Shown here one piece after another: positions 9,265-19,560 of a stretch of DNA of 64,000 nucleotides. The stretch is from Albugo candida (lineage: Eukaryota; Oomycota; Peronosporomycetes; Albuginales; Albuginaceae), in contig CAJNAR010000154.1 of the NCBI GenBank assembly GCA_905220665.1, positions 62,001 through 126,000 on the forward strand, given 5' to 3'. The number at the start of each line of letters is the position of its first letter. The stretch's first letter is position 1. Under the pieces are notes generated by a model. The model saw only the letters and a list, made by a program, of their open reading frames with translations. It made no database searches and had not been told where the DNA came from. The position numbers were made by a program, and so were the translations under genes.

Positions 9265-10137
9265 GCAGTAATAACACAGATCCCTTTCAATCAGACGAAT
9301 CCTGACTTACAATCCCAAGAGCGTGCGCCTTTTATGTTCTTTGGTGGATCATTTGCTGGGGCGCAGCTGCACTAGTCAATCGTAGAAAAGGAAGCCTATG
9401 CCATCGTAACAACATGCAGGAAAGCAGTAATTTTCTGCATAGACAAGGTGAATTCACCCTACCATCGAAAGCTCTGTTATATTTTCAATCCGTAACGGTG
9501 GTGGCAACGGTTCTCAAGTATACGGCGGACAAAATACAAAGATGGGTGATATTCTTTATGGGCTTCGATTACAGAATTAAGGATATTTCCGGAAAGAATA
9601 ACGTGTTGGAGGATACTATCGGGATTGGGATCCCCTTTAACTTCAGTGGCGGCGTTTCTTCCCAACCCGTATCAACGGGCGTATCCCATCAGCCATGCTT
9701 CGTCTGAACCTGTTGGAGCTTTACTTATGTGGACGTACCGACTACCCTTATGCGAAGACCAAAATTTTCTTGGCCTACTGCGAGCGAGATTACACGCGCA
9801 TAGAAATCCGCAATGGTGGATAATCCAACGTGGGCATTTATGCCTACGGCGGGATTCCAATGTAATTCTGTGAAACAGCGAGTCCAAGATTGTTATTCCA
9901 AGTCATGCAACTGATCTGTGTTTAAGAACATGCATCGTCGCACAATTTGGATTAGATTTCATTGTGGCTCTCGAATAACATTTAACAGTATTGCAGATGC
10001 GTTTACTTGGACAGACATGCCAAAGGATGCATTCTTCAAGTAACGGCCCTGCAACCCTGTCACGCCCTAGGAGAGAAGCATTACACACCGAATAATCATA
10101 CTAGCTGATCCATTCCTATTTTGTCTAAATAGGAAAG
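9265..10137 (+). pseudogene. Gypsy-1 RNase H and integrase N-terminal region
   Basis: After the mariner element, gypsy coding resumes with GAVITQIP, then the RNase H blocks (SIVEKEAYAIVTTCRKA near 9380-9425 across frames, YTADKIQRWVIFFMGFDYRIKDISGKNNV at 9520-9610). From about 9700 to 10120 decayed traces of the integrase zinc-binding region follow. RNase H removes the RNA template, and the integrase inserts the cDNA. The last 15 bp (10123-10137) are the left copy of the SINE target duplication. Confidence 0.65.
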
Positions 10138-10378
10138 CGGGGTCCGCCCCAGCTTAGTTGGTTGAGCATTTGCGCATCCTCTGCTGGAGGTTGTGTTGGC
10201 TCGATTCCCGGCAGTGTGGGCAGCGGTTTGAGCCCACCCAAGCTAAAAACTTATAAAATATCTGCCTCGCTAGGTTTGAATCGAGACCTAAGTGATATTC
10301 ACACGGCCAGGGGCTCATGAAAGGATAAGGAAGGTAGTTAAAAGAACCAGATAAAACAGTGTAATGAAATCCTTGACA
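10138..10378 (+). repeat. tRNA-derived SINE, copy 1
   Basis: The 241-bp sequence has a tRNA-like head. An A-box-like AGCTTAGTTGGTTGAGC is followed about 40 bp later by a B-box-like GGCTCGATTCC, the internal pol III promoter of tRNA genes. A tRNA-unrelated body follows. Copy 2 (61755-61992, opposite strand) matches along the whole length with scattered substitutions. Imperfect 15-bp duplications (GTCTAAATAGGAAAG at 10123-10137, GTTTAAATGGGAGAG at 10379-10393) bracket it, as expected for LINE-assisted insertion. It interrupts the gypsy-1 integrase. I did not recognise the parent tRNA. Confidence 0.82.
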
Positions 10379-10520
10379 GTTTAAATGGGAGAGACTTCCA
10401 CCGGATAAAGCTATGTATTGGTGATGAAGAACGATGCCAGCAAAAACTATCTCCTGGAAACTTTTTTGCGAGCGGATGCCACTACCTTTTCTGATGTTCT
10501 GTTACAACGATTTTTCTTAT
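10379..10520 (+). pseudogene. Gypsy-1 integrase core, left part
   Basis: One frame reads VLVMKNDASKNYLLE and then ADATTFSDVLLQRFFL, which is the first catalytic Asp region of the retroviral-type integrase core. It is cut at 10520 by copia-1. The last five bases (CTTAT) are duplicated on the far side of copia-1 at 16309-16313, where the same integrase continues. Confidence 0.7.
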
Positions 10521-10775
10521 TGTTGGAAGATGGTGCCTGATCGCGAGGGATGTTGCCAGGCGTCCGGCCGCCTCGGTGACACTCTCTGTCAGCATCTGCT
10601 GGTTTGAGCAGCAGGCGATAGGCGGGAGATCAGGGTGTGAAACGACGGAGATACCAGTATTGTCTAGAATAACGAATGGAGATGAACGAGGTTGCTCGTA
10701 GATACGGTTAGAACTTTGGTAATATGCGGACTTCGCTCTAATTACTTCTTGGGACCACGCAGTCTCGAGTCAATA
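10521..10775 (+). repeat. Copia-1 5' LTR
   Basis: 255 bp, TGTTG...CAATA with imperfect inverted ends. Related copies are at 16051-16308 and 62941-63146. Conserved blocks include CATCTGCTGGTTTGAG and TACTTCTTGGGACCACGCAG (TACTTCTTTGG in the other copies). Confidence 0.88.
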
Positions 10776-10787
10776 GGTTATGAGCCC
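10776..10787 (+). promoter_or_regulatory. Copia-1 primer-binding site (internal initiator-tRNA type)
   Basis: GGTTATGAGCCC directly follows the 5' LTR. It is complementary to the anticodon stem-loop of initiator tRNA-Met (GGGCTCATAACC), the half-tRNA priming mode known for copia-like elements. Its ATG is also the first codon of the gag reading frame. Confidence 0.8.
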
Positions 10788-12162
10788 AATGAACAGTGAA
10801 GATGAGTTCAGAGACGCCACTCCAGATAGCGCAGGTTATGCATGCAGGGAGGATGCGCGGGTGGCCACTCACACAACGGGCATCACCCAGGAATACTTGG
10901 ACCTTCGCGAAAGGGGTTGGCCCAGTCTAGTGAAGTCGCTACCAGGAAGCAATTTTGCGGTGGCGTTGGCTAGGATCCCTCCGCGCCTGGAGTCGAGCGA
11001 AAGAGATCGCCAAGGCACTGGCCAGTGGCAGCCTGTCGGCCAAGTAGCGCCACCTCACGACCGTTATGCAGGCGGTAAACTGGGGTTGGATTGGAGTTGA
11101 TGGACATGTCCATAGACCAGACGCAAGAGTAGACCTGATAACTGGAGGAAAGAATTCAAATCTTTCTCCGAAGCACAGGGGAGTACATGGTCCGGCTGCC
11201 CGCTCGTGGAAAGAGCAGATGCAGGCAAATTACCAGCATCCAGTCGCAAATAAACGGCAGCGCATGCAGAACCGATATCGACATGAGTTGCAGCAAGGGG
11301 ATGCAGAATTTGACCAAGGGACAGCGGAGCTTGATGATGAGCTTCGGAGCCAAAGGAGATGAACTTGAGATTTCAAGAGCAGCTGAGCTTCCGTGTTAAA
11401 GATGGACCGATGGGAGTGCATGAAATGGACTAGTCGAGCCCGCACTTTGTCAAGGTACCAAATCCACTGAAATGAAGATTATTACGAGGCTTTCGATGGA
11501 TCTGGAATTTTCAAGGGCCTTGGTGATGGATTTGCACAATGGTAGCTATTGATGGTTAAGATCAATTTGGCTCAACAGGCTTGTGGTTTTCGCTGGTCAG
11601 TGGAGAACATTGTGTCGCGATTTGGAAAATTCCTGTGTGGAAAGGCTGCAAGAAACTTCGCCCATCGCGTTCACAGTTGATGGAGGATGAAACCGACTCT
11701 TCGATCTATTATGGATAAGTTGGTGGACTCGTATCGAAATGGTTTTCCGAGCACCAGCCTACCAATCTGTTTGTGAACGGAAGGATAAGGGCCGGTCGTG
11801 GAAGGACCAATTTTTGCAACTGGTGGCCCTTGAGAAGGCAACGAACCCAGTCCAGAACTTGATTCTCGAAAACATTGTGAGGTATACGTAACCCGAGCCT
11901 CAAGCCTTGATAATCTGTGAGTACAACAGGTTTCGCTCGGATTATTTGGCCCACGTGGGGGAGACTGTCTCATTTTATTCAAGGACTGGAAGATGAAATA
12001 GTCAGTGATGCAAAGACAGGTCGTGTATACATGAAGACGGTAAACGAAACAAGACAATGCCACAAGTGCGGTCAAGTTGGTCATATAGTGCGCTATTGCC
12101 GTAACAAAGCTACAACGCAAGATCCGGAGAATAAAAAAGCTCTTGGAAAGTTTGAAAACTAA
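10780..12162 (+). pseudogene. Copia-1 gag with CCHC zinc knuckle
   Basis: The frame opens at the ATG inside the primer-binding site (MSPMNSEDEF...) and is paralleled codon for codon by copia-3 at 63151, so this start is likely genuine. It breaks at 11098 and later. Decayed gag continues, and the C-terminal segment 11917-12162 contains a clean CCHC knuckle CHKCGQVGHIVRYC (C-x2-C-x4-H-x4-C), the RNA-binding motif of nucleocapsid. Gag forms the virus-like particle that packages element RNA. Confidence 0.78.
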
Positions 12163-12600
12163 ATGAGCATTTGTTGGCATTGCAAGCGATGATCTGGATG
12201 ATAACGATTGGATTCTTGACACTGGGGCAAGTTTTATTTGCTCGTGGTGTGTCTATGCGGTTCAAGACTAAAGATTGCGCAAGCAGCGACGTGTTATGTC
12301 AGCCGGATGGTGCCCCAATAAGTGTGTTGGAACGCGGTAACGTGTGCTTGAACACCGTGTTATATAATGGTGATGTGGTATTTTACGTGACGATTAAGAA
12401 TCACCTCACGGTTGTAGACCGTGCTGCTGTCAAAAGAACAATCCCACGATTGGGGAGATTGTAAAGAGCGCTTTGGTCATTTGAGGTACGGCACAATGGA
12501 ACGTCTAGCAGGTATGCCAGAATCAAGATCCAATTAACTGACCATATCCAAAAACGTTGCTTGGCTTGTGTGGAGAAGAAACCAAAACGTGCCACTCAGC
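12163..12600 (+). pseudogene. Copia-1 protease and pre-integrase region
   Basis: Directly after the knuckle, another frame reads NDWILDTGASFICS, the copia-type protease active site DTGAS. From about 12440 to 12600 comes the GAG-pre-integrase region with FGHLRYGTMERLAGMPE and then CLACVEKKPKR-like remnants. Single-base shifts separate these from neighbouring domains. Confidence 0.72.
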
Positions 12601-12639
12601 CCAAACAAGATACTGGTGAGAATGCGTCGACCGATCACG

Positions 12640-13370
12640 TCGGGGAGTGATGTGTAGTCAACCCAATGGTACGATTACGTCGCGAGATCGTAGAGGCAAC
12701 AGATATCTTATAAACTTTGTTGACAACAGGACCAATTATTGCCGTGTCTCCTTTGCCAATATAAAGGATGAAGCAGCGAAACATTTTTTAAAGCATTTCT
12801 TGGTATATTTTGAGAAAGGGTACAATTGCCACGTGCATGTGCTTCGCAATGATGGTGGTGGAGGATACAAAAACATTGACTTATTTTGTTGTGATTCTGG
12901 AGTTGCTCATCAAATCACGGAGGCAGAAAACCAGTCTGGAAATGGAAAGGCAGATGGTATGCACTGCACGGTGATGAATATGGTTCGCTGCATGATATTT
13001 CCGTGTGATATGCCTCTTTCGTTCAGGGGCGATACTGCGGAATATTCGGCTCACGTTCTGAATCGTATGCCGACACGTGTGTCAATCGCAGAGGAGCGTC
13101 TACGATAGCGATATTGACCGGACGTCCACCTCGTTTCCTGGATATTGCTATTCTTGGGTCTCCATGTGAAACATATTATCATCGGGAAGAGCGATGAAAG
13201 TAAAGGAGATCGTGAAATTCCAACAAGGAATGTTCGTCGAGTTGCAACGCTCAAAGACGAGGCGAATACGCAACAGAGAGAAGTCTTGCAGAATAGAGCA
13301 GACAATAAACTGGAAGAGCTTGCGCACGAGCGTCAAGCTGGCCATTTCGCTATAGACCACTAGGAGGAAA
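12640..13370 (+). pseudogene. Copia-1 integrase
   Basis: An open segment at 12647-13108 has the copia integrase core: YLINFVDNRTNYCRV with the first catalytic Asp, FEKGYNCHVHVLRNDGGGGY with the second, and a NQSGNGKADGMH block where the catalytic Glu region lies. C-terminal remnants (13145-13363, a charged helix-rich stretch) lead to the RT. The integrase joins cDNA ends to target DNA and makes the 5-bp duplication seen around the element. Confidence 0.75.
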
Positions 13371-13707
13371 TTGTCCAGTGCAAGTTGTGACTCCAAATCG
13401 GTATTTAACTGCTGCGAATCCCGGACCTTCTCAGACTTGAACTATTTGTACAACAGCGCGAAGTTCTCAGAAAACGAAGAAAAGTCGTTGCGGAAAGCTG
13501 GAGAGGACATGGGTACCTTACCTGCTTTGAAGTCATCGCGTGCGCTTGTTCGTGCAGTTGCTACGGCCATCACCGTTGACAAATCGTCGGAATCCAATAA
13601 GGTTGTACCAGCTGCGGTTTATGCCGTGACATAAGTGGTTCAAGCTGAAATCGCGCATCTACCGCATCCGAGGAGTTATAGAGAGGCTATGAGAATTTTC
13701 GATCAAG

Positions 13708-14455
13708 TCTTTCGCATGCATTGACCTCCTGTACAACTTGACAGTACGTAATTCCAGGCATAACCCGAAAGTGAGATATGCGAACCCTGAATGGTATTTT
13801 TTACTTTTTTATGCTGTTTTAAGATCTATCAAAATTTTGATGACTCACTGAAGTGGGTATAGATAGATGGAAAGCCCTTTAAACTCTCTACCCGGGGAAT
13901 AGAGAGGTTCCGTGTGATCAGAAATTAGAGAGGGGTGAGCTGATCCTAAGATAGGAGAAATCCCTTTGATTAATAAAACAGTCGGATTCCCCTTGTCCGC
14001 TCCAGTTCTGAGTTGGTTGTTCATCACACTATGGTCAAGGTTTTAAACTTGTTGAACGCATGAGTGCAATGCGCGTGCGGCCCAGAACATCTAAGGGTAT
14101 ATATATCACAGACGTGTTATTGCCTACAACTTCTTTTGTTCTGATTAACAAAAAGTCCCTCTAAGAAGTCTCAAAACCTACAAAAATGTAAGCGAAACTA
14201 CTGAGTTGCGGAGGATTGTACCCATCGCCCACCGTGTTTCAAGGTACCACTAGGTATGTAGAACAAGGGCTACAACATGGGTAGGGTCGGCTTTGGTGCT
14301 TGTGACCTACCCCGACGTAGCTCAGAAGGTGCATGTTGTTCTGAAGCACCTTTTGCAAAAAACCGGTTCAAAAAGTTGCTGAAAGGGAAGCGAAAAGTAT
14401 CCAGTGTCTATAATCCGCAACATATTACAATGATGTGTTTTTGATTTTGATTAAG
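13708..14455. mobile_element. 748-bp unidentified insertion in copia-1
   Basis: Copia coding runs to ...REAMRIFDQ at 13707 and continues at 14456 with SWLRAHRKEL. The sequence between has no copia homology. The flanks TTTTCGATCAAG (13696-13707) and TTTTGATTAAG (14445-14455) look like a diverged target duplication. The insert has no long ORF. It contains small hairpins such as AAGGTGC...GCACCTT near 14327-14352 and GGTAGG...CCTACC near 14280-14313. I saw no terminal inverted repeats or tRNA-like head. It could be a solo LTR or a non-autonomous element of unknown family. Confidence 0.6.
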
Positions 14456-15470
14456 AATCATGGCTTCGGGCACACCGTAAGGAGCTAGCGTCATTGCATG
14501 CGAATGATTCACGTGGTGAATAGTCAAAGATGAATTCCAATGTGCCCAAGTTGCATACTAAATGGGTGTACAAGAAGAAACGGACCAGTGATGGAGGCGT
14601 AGGACGATAAAAAGCAAGACTAGTAGCCTGTGTAAATGAACAGATTCTCGGTGTGAACTCCCTGTTAGCCTAGGATGCGATGTTGGATATGGCAAGTGCA
14701 AAAGCCATATTTGCTTTCGCATGAATTTGGCGTGTTCCAGCCAGGTACTTTGACGTGCCAAGTACGTACGTACGCGCAGCTAGAGAAGATGCGTGGAATT
14801 ACATCTCTATATTCCCGATGATAGGCATTTCACCCCGGAGGAGATGTCTGATTACGCTGTGCGTACGTCTAAGAATATGTCGCTGTGTTTGGAGCGAAGC
14901 TCGTATGGACTGATACAGGAAGGTCGACTATGGCATCATCTCGTCCATGCGACCTTAACAAATATTGTTAATGAGCAATGGAGCACCAATGAATGTCTGT
15001 ATTAAGAGTCTGACACGGTCGGAACCACGTTGGTTGGACCTAATTCCAATGATCTTTTGGTGGCTGGTACGATATACCAGCGCGGCGATGCTTTCCTCTC
15101 CCAAATGTCATGTCTTGACTAAAAGGACCTTGATCTTCCCGAGGATTTTCTAAGGATGCGTTGTCACTTTAATGCAACTCTTGGATACCAGCTTGATCAA
15201 GAATTTACCGTTTGTGGGCTATTACACATGCTTAAACTCGGAAAAACTAATGTAGTGCGATGTCGAATGGAAGGTGATCACCTGGGTGAGGATAATCCTC
15301 GAGAAGCCGTGTTTCTGCCAGCGAATGTGCCTGGTATATCTGAGCACCTAGCCATTGAGACATTTCAGTCGCTACTCGGAAGGTTACTGTAGCTTTCTCG
15401 CTGTACGCGACCGGAAATCTCTTTATCTGTGCACCGCTCATCTTGACGTTCCCACGTAGCCACTATCTTC
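14456..15470 (+). pseudogene. Copia-1 reverse transcriptase
   Basis: The RT starts with LHTKWVYKKK near 14552 and continues in shifting frames. It includes ERSSYGLIQEGRLWHHLVHATL, the copia LYGLKQ-GRLW block near 14900-14955, a DLLVAGT remnant of the catalytic YVDD region near 15045, and the block before RNase H ending near 15440. Stops in every domain mean it cannot work. Confidence 0.72.
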
Positions 15471-15479
15471 GATCATAAA

Positions 15480-16050
15480 TTGGCAAAACGTATCGCTCGC
15501 TGCTTGGCCGGCAGTGCGGATCTGAAATTAGCGATGAAGTGCGATGGCAAACCCGGTCTTCCGTTCAGAATAGAATGTTTTAACGATGCCGATTTTGCTG
15601 GAGACAAACATGATAGAATATCCGTCAGTGGTGGCATTGCTCGTATGAACGGAATAGCCGTGGGTTGGCAATGCTAGAAGCAAACGGCAGTGGCTTTATC
15701 AACTGCTCAGGCGGAATATGTTACTGCTTCTATTGGTGGCAATAGATTCTTTGATTAGTATTATTGACCGGTGAGATCGGCCTTTCAGAAATTACAATCC
15801 CGATGCGAATGAATATAAACAATCAGGCTGCTATACAACAAGCGGAATAAGAATCCAGCTCAAGCCAGACCAAGCATATGGATGTGCGTTTGAAACTTAT
15901 TGGCGATTTCTAACGTAAAGCTGCTATTCAACCGACCTATGTGTACGCACAATATTCTAGCTGACCTCCTGATTAAGGCAGCTCCAGCGCCTCGAAATCA
16001 AGCTTTTCGTGCTGCTCTTGGTCTAGAGAAGGACAAAACCTGGGGAGGAG
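15480..16050 (+). pseudogene. Copia-1 RNase H and purine tract
   Basis: The frame at 15480-15677 reads RIARCLAGSADLKLAM and FNDADFAGDKHDRISVSGG, the copia RNase H region with the conserved DADFAGD. It is followed by TAVALSTAQAEYV in the next frame. The 3' end reads FRAALGLEKDKTWGGA and merges with the purine-rich TGGGGAGGAG at 16041-16050, the expected plus-strand primer immediately before the 3' LTR. Confidence 0.78.
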
Positions 16051-16308
16051 CGTTGGAAGATGGTTTCTGATCGAGAGGGATGTTGTCAGGTCTCCGCCGC
16101 CTCGGTGACACATCCTTCCAGCATCTGCTGGTTTGAGTACAGCAAGTAACAGGTGAGTGAGATTAGGTTGTGAAACGCCGGAGGTACCAGTTTAGGCAAG
16201 AAGAACGAGCGGAGATAAACGAGATTGCACGTAGGTACGGCTAACAATTTGATAATACACGAACTCCGCTATAAATACTTCTTTGGACCACGCAGTCTCG
16301 AATGAATA
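16051..16308 (+). repeat. Copia-1 3' LTR
   Basis: 258 bp, aligned end to end with 10521-10775. The first base is C instead of T (CGTTGGAAG), and the end is GAATA. It is followed at once by the CTTAT duplication and then by gypsy-1 integrase. Confidence 0.88.
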
Positions 16309-17244
16309 CTTATTCGTTTGAGCAAACATTGGGTTTCCAACCAAGGTTCCCATTTTCTGAATGCTGTGATCCGCGATATGAAAAGGGCTCTTGGCGCGTA
16401 TCACCATTTTACCACTGCACGATTTCCTTGGGCTAAGGTTACTGTTGAGTACTTATGCGTGAGCTATTGCGGTGCACTAGAGTCCTTCTCAGTGTGTGAT
16501 GACCTGAATCCTCCATCTCATTTTAAAATCACAGTTCCTCATATACAGTGCGCACTGTCCCACCGTTTAAAGCAATGAGCGGGTCTGGCTGTGATGCGAC
16601 TCAAAGATCGCAATGTGGTACAGTCCGACCCTCTTATCGTCTCTTCACTACAAGATGTTCTCCAACGTCAAAGCGCTCAGCTTGAAAGCGTTTTTGTGTC
16701 CCTCGAAAACATAATAAAGTAGCTGCGGGTGTAAAAGCAAACGTCGGGCTAGCAACGAGACCTGCAATCGAAGAAAGCGAATTTCAAAATGGCGAACTTC
16801 GATATTGTGATTTTGTCGTGTATGTGGATGTCAGGGCTCACGTAATGGAATGGTCCTGCTAAAGTAACAGCTACTATATCGAATTGGATTCATAAAATTG
16901 GGAACCGTCTTACACTATAAACACTATAGGTCCATGCTTCCAGACTGAAGTTTTATGCTGCCCGTGACCTCAATGTCTCGGGGTATTTCTTGAAGATGGT
17001 TGCGCGCAGTTCCGAGCTTCATGTGGTGAACAAATTTCTTGGGCATCGCTTTCTCCACGCTACGGCGTGCTATGAGATGTTGCTGTCTTGGTGTGGACTG
17101 AACCGCGCAGAAGCCTCATGGTAAACTGCTGCTGCTCTACATCAAAATGTCCTTGTTTTGGTGAAAAGATAATTCCTCCTACATCAGGCGGACCAACGCG
17201 TGATCAACATGGCAAGTGACCTGGGATCAACATTCCGTGGGACA
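16309..17244 (+). pseudogene. Gypsy-1 integrase core (right part), C-terminus and chromodomain
   Basis: The gypsy integrase resumes right after copia-1: WVSNQGSHFLNAVIRDMKRA (second catalytic Asp region) and HHFTTARFPWA. It then passes to the C-terminal DNA-binding part (ANFDIV...DFVVYVDVRAHV, 16785-16840) and to a chromodomain-like stretch YEMLLSWCGLNRAEASW near 17070-17120. Chromodomains steer integration toward particular chromatin. Several frame changes are present. It runs directly to the 3' LTR at 17245. Confidence 0.72.
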
Positions 17245-17509
17245 TGTAGCGTTTGAAATAGATGTTCGAGGTATACCAGCCCAAGCCCGTGAGCCTCTCA
17301 AGAACTAGCCCTCAACAACTCAAAAGTGGTGGAAGAGCAAATCTGAGTAAAGAGAAGGACGGTGGCCTGTTGTTAGTTCTTCATGATATTGAGTGATGTA
17401 GATCTAAAAGATTTTAAGAGATCTCTGAAACTTTAGTGATTGAGTCTTTTCGGAGATTAAAAGGTTTAAGAAGTAAGAGAATTGATTCTCCACTAGGGAA
17501 GTCCCTACA
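17245..17509 (+). repeat. Gypsy-1 3' LTR
   Basis: It starts TGTAGCG, ends CCTACA, and aligns with 5203-5466. The following AACGG (17510-17514) pairs with AATGG before the 5' LTR as the target duplication with one substitution. Confidence 0.78.
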
Positions 17510-17514
17510 AACGG

Positions 17515-19560
17515 TCGTCAAAGCATTTGCCGGAAAGGCAGCTATCTTTGAAGGGTTACTATGCGGAATACGACAGCGCGGCGTGCAAGCAATCACTACA
17601 TATGCATTAAAGCATCACTTGGCTTGTTGCAGACAGCCATTATGCCCTATCACTTTTCTAATATTTATTCCGAAAAATGGAACGGATAAACATTCCTTGT
17701 ACTCCTATCAAATATCATCAAACGTATTCGGAACAATCTCCAAATTGACGTGTCATTACTACCCTCAGAGAATATCCTAAGAATTCAATACGGGTCAAAG
17801 GTGCAGTACAGGCAAGAAATTAGTGGATGAGATAAAAAAAAATTGTAAAGAATTTTTTTTTAAATGACGAGGTATGAGAACGACATTTTACAGATTTGAC
17901 CATGTGGACCAAAGGGTTAGCTCGTTGCATCGTTCCCGCCTCAGTAGAAGCATTGTCTTTCTCTCTATTACAAAACTCTACGGCCATTCAATTTATCTAA
18001 CTAAACCACTGCCTTAGGCGACCGTTGCATAAATCTTCTCTACAGAATTTTTTTCCGAATGCTCAAACTGCAAAAAGAACGAAAAACTTGGCTCAAAATG
18101 CCGTCCAGAAGCATAAGACAAGAGTTACATTCGTAAAGGTAGCTCTTAGGGCAAAGCCCACTTGTCTAATCAGCAGATATAGAATAATATGACGTTTACA
18201 TCAATGATGTAGAACTAGTACACAAAACAGAAGCGATGCTAGAAGATTTGATACTTTGTATCAAGATCCGTGGCATTTTGCATTGAGAAAACCTTACCAG
18301 CCTTTGGTGAAGAAATCCTTACTGGGGTCTCGACCTGGTTATATATGGAAAGCCCGGTCTGTTTCCCTCCTAGCTTAATTTGAGGCGAAGTTGGTTTCGA
18401 GGCGGTACGAAAGAAATGATTTTGTGATGTCGCGAAAAGCGCCTTTAAATCCTTCTTCTGGATGTGGGAAGATATTCTTTATGAGAAATGTAAATTAGGT
18501 ATTTGGAATCGTGGATAATGAAACAGGCTCTTGTTGCCGTGTTCACGATACAGCTTTCAATCGATCGAATCGGAACGCTAATCGAGTAACACATTGTAGA
18601 GATCAGGCAATGAGGCCTATCAAGCGCTAAAGGATGGTTGACGACTCTGGAATACTTATACAGAGACGAGAATATTTTTTTGGCAATCTCTCGACGATAT
18701 GAACGAATAGTTACATCAAACTAGTAAAAGAATCATTTTAGCAAAGCCTTGTTACGAAACAAAAGGTGACGTCGGAAGCGACAGGAGTTTATAGTGATTT
18801 CTGACTTGGTGTGTTTGCAATAAACACTCTCGATTAAAATTTTACAACGCAATCGGTGACTACTATGTCAACGATGCGAATTCTACGATTCACTCAATTC
18901 ATGTAGATTTCAAGGAATTCCATTTACTCGATACCTATATTACCACGCGGTGGTGCACCCTTGTAGCTTTTTCTTACCCTTCAAACATCTTTTTAAACAT
19001 CACGTATCTCGTAATGTACACCTCAGTGAGACACACGCTCTCCCACACGGTGGATGTTATGACTCTTTTTGGATTCAAATCTTTCCACTAAGTCTGGTTC
19101 TTCGCATGCACGGAGCACATTTTTGTGAACTTGAGTAATTCATATGTATCTATTCGCACGCTGAGGCTTATATAAGAGACCAATACGTTTTGTAAAACTT
19201 GCGGTAGAAATCGTGTTATAAGCATACCTCACCTCGCAGATTAATTCTCGTGCCGGTAGCATATAGCTAAAGTCGGTATCTAATAGTTGCATCGGGCGTG
19301 TTTTACATGTTAAAACATCTCTACTATCTTGTGAATGACTTCAAATTTTCTCCTTTCTACACAGTGCTATAAGCGTTCCATAGTCTCAGATATAAAAAAA
19401 TGAATTGTTCAACCAGTCCATCACTTTTGAGCATTGGTAGATCAACTCATATTCGAGCTTTGTCATAATGAACATGTGATATCCTCTATGCTCCCACTAG
19501 CAGATCCCCGTTCCTGCTTCCTGGAATCCTCTCTGGCAAAGTTACATTTGAAGTAATCTT
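17515..19560. other. No recognisable gene
   Basis: AT-rich sequence with stops in all frames. The first 60 bp would have continued the 5.2-kb spacer before gypsy-1 inserted. A plus-strand frame at about 17515-17620 (VVKAFAGKAAIFEGLLCGI) is briefly protein-like but has no recognised domain. Otherwise I see nothing. Confidence 0.5.

Larger units (their letters stand above)
10521..16308 (+). mobile_element. Copia-1: near-complete Ty1/copia retrotransposon nested in gypsy-1
   Basis: It has two LTRs (10521-10775 and 16051-16308), a primer-binding site, gag with a CCHC knuckle, protease, integrase, reverse transcriptase and RNase H in the copia order (integrase before RT), and a purine tract before the 3' LTR. 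The 5-bp target duplication CTTAT is exact on both sides (10516-10520 and 16309-16313). Removing the 748-bp insertion at 13708-14455 leaves 5040 bp, a normal copia length. All domains carry stops or shifts, so it is inactive. The LTRs differ at roughly one base in five by eye, so the insertion is old. Confidence 0.9.
5203..17509 (+). mobile_element. Gypsy-1: Ty3/gypsy retrotransposon with both LTRs, multiply interrupted
   Basis: Related sequences of about 265 bp lie at each end (5203-5466 and 17245-17509), flanked by AATGG and AACGG. Between them, in order, are gag, aspartic protease, reverse transcriptase, RNase H, integrase and a chromodomain, all on the plus strand and all with stops or frameshifts. 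The coding order is broken by a Tc1/mariner element, a SINE and a whole copia element. After subtracting these, about 5 kb remain, a normal size for a gypsy element. The order protease-RT-RNase H-integrase-chromodomain defines Ty3/gypsy rather than copia. It is dead: no domain is open across its length. Confidence 0.85.

Noticed and set aside
10138..10215. A tRNA gene
   Set aside because: The A- and B-box-like parts belong to a 240-bp dispersed repeat with target duplications; no proper acceptor stem or anticodon arm was seen.
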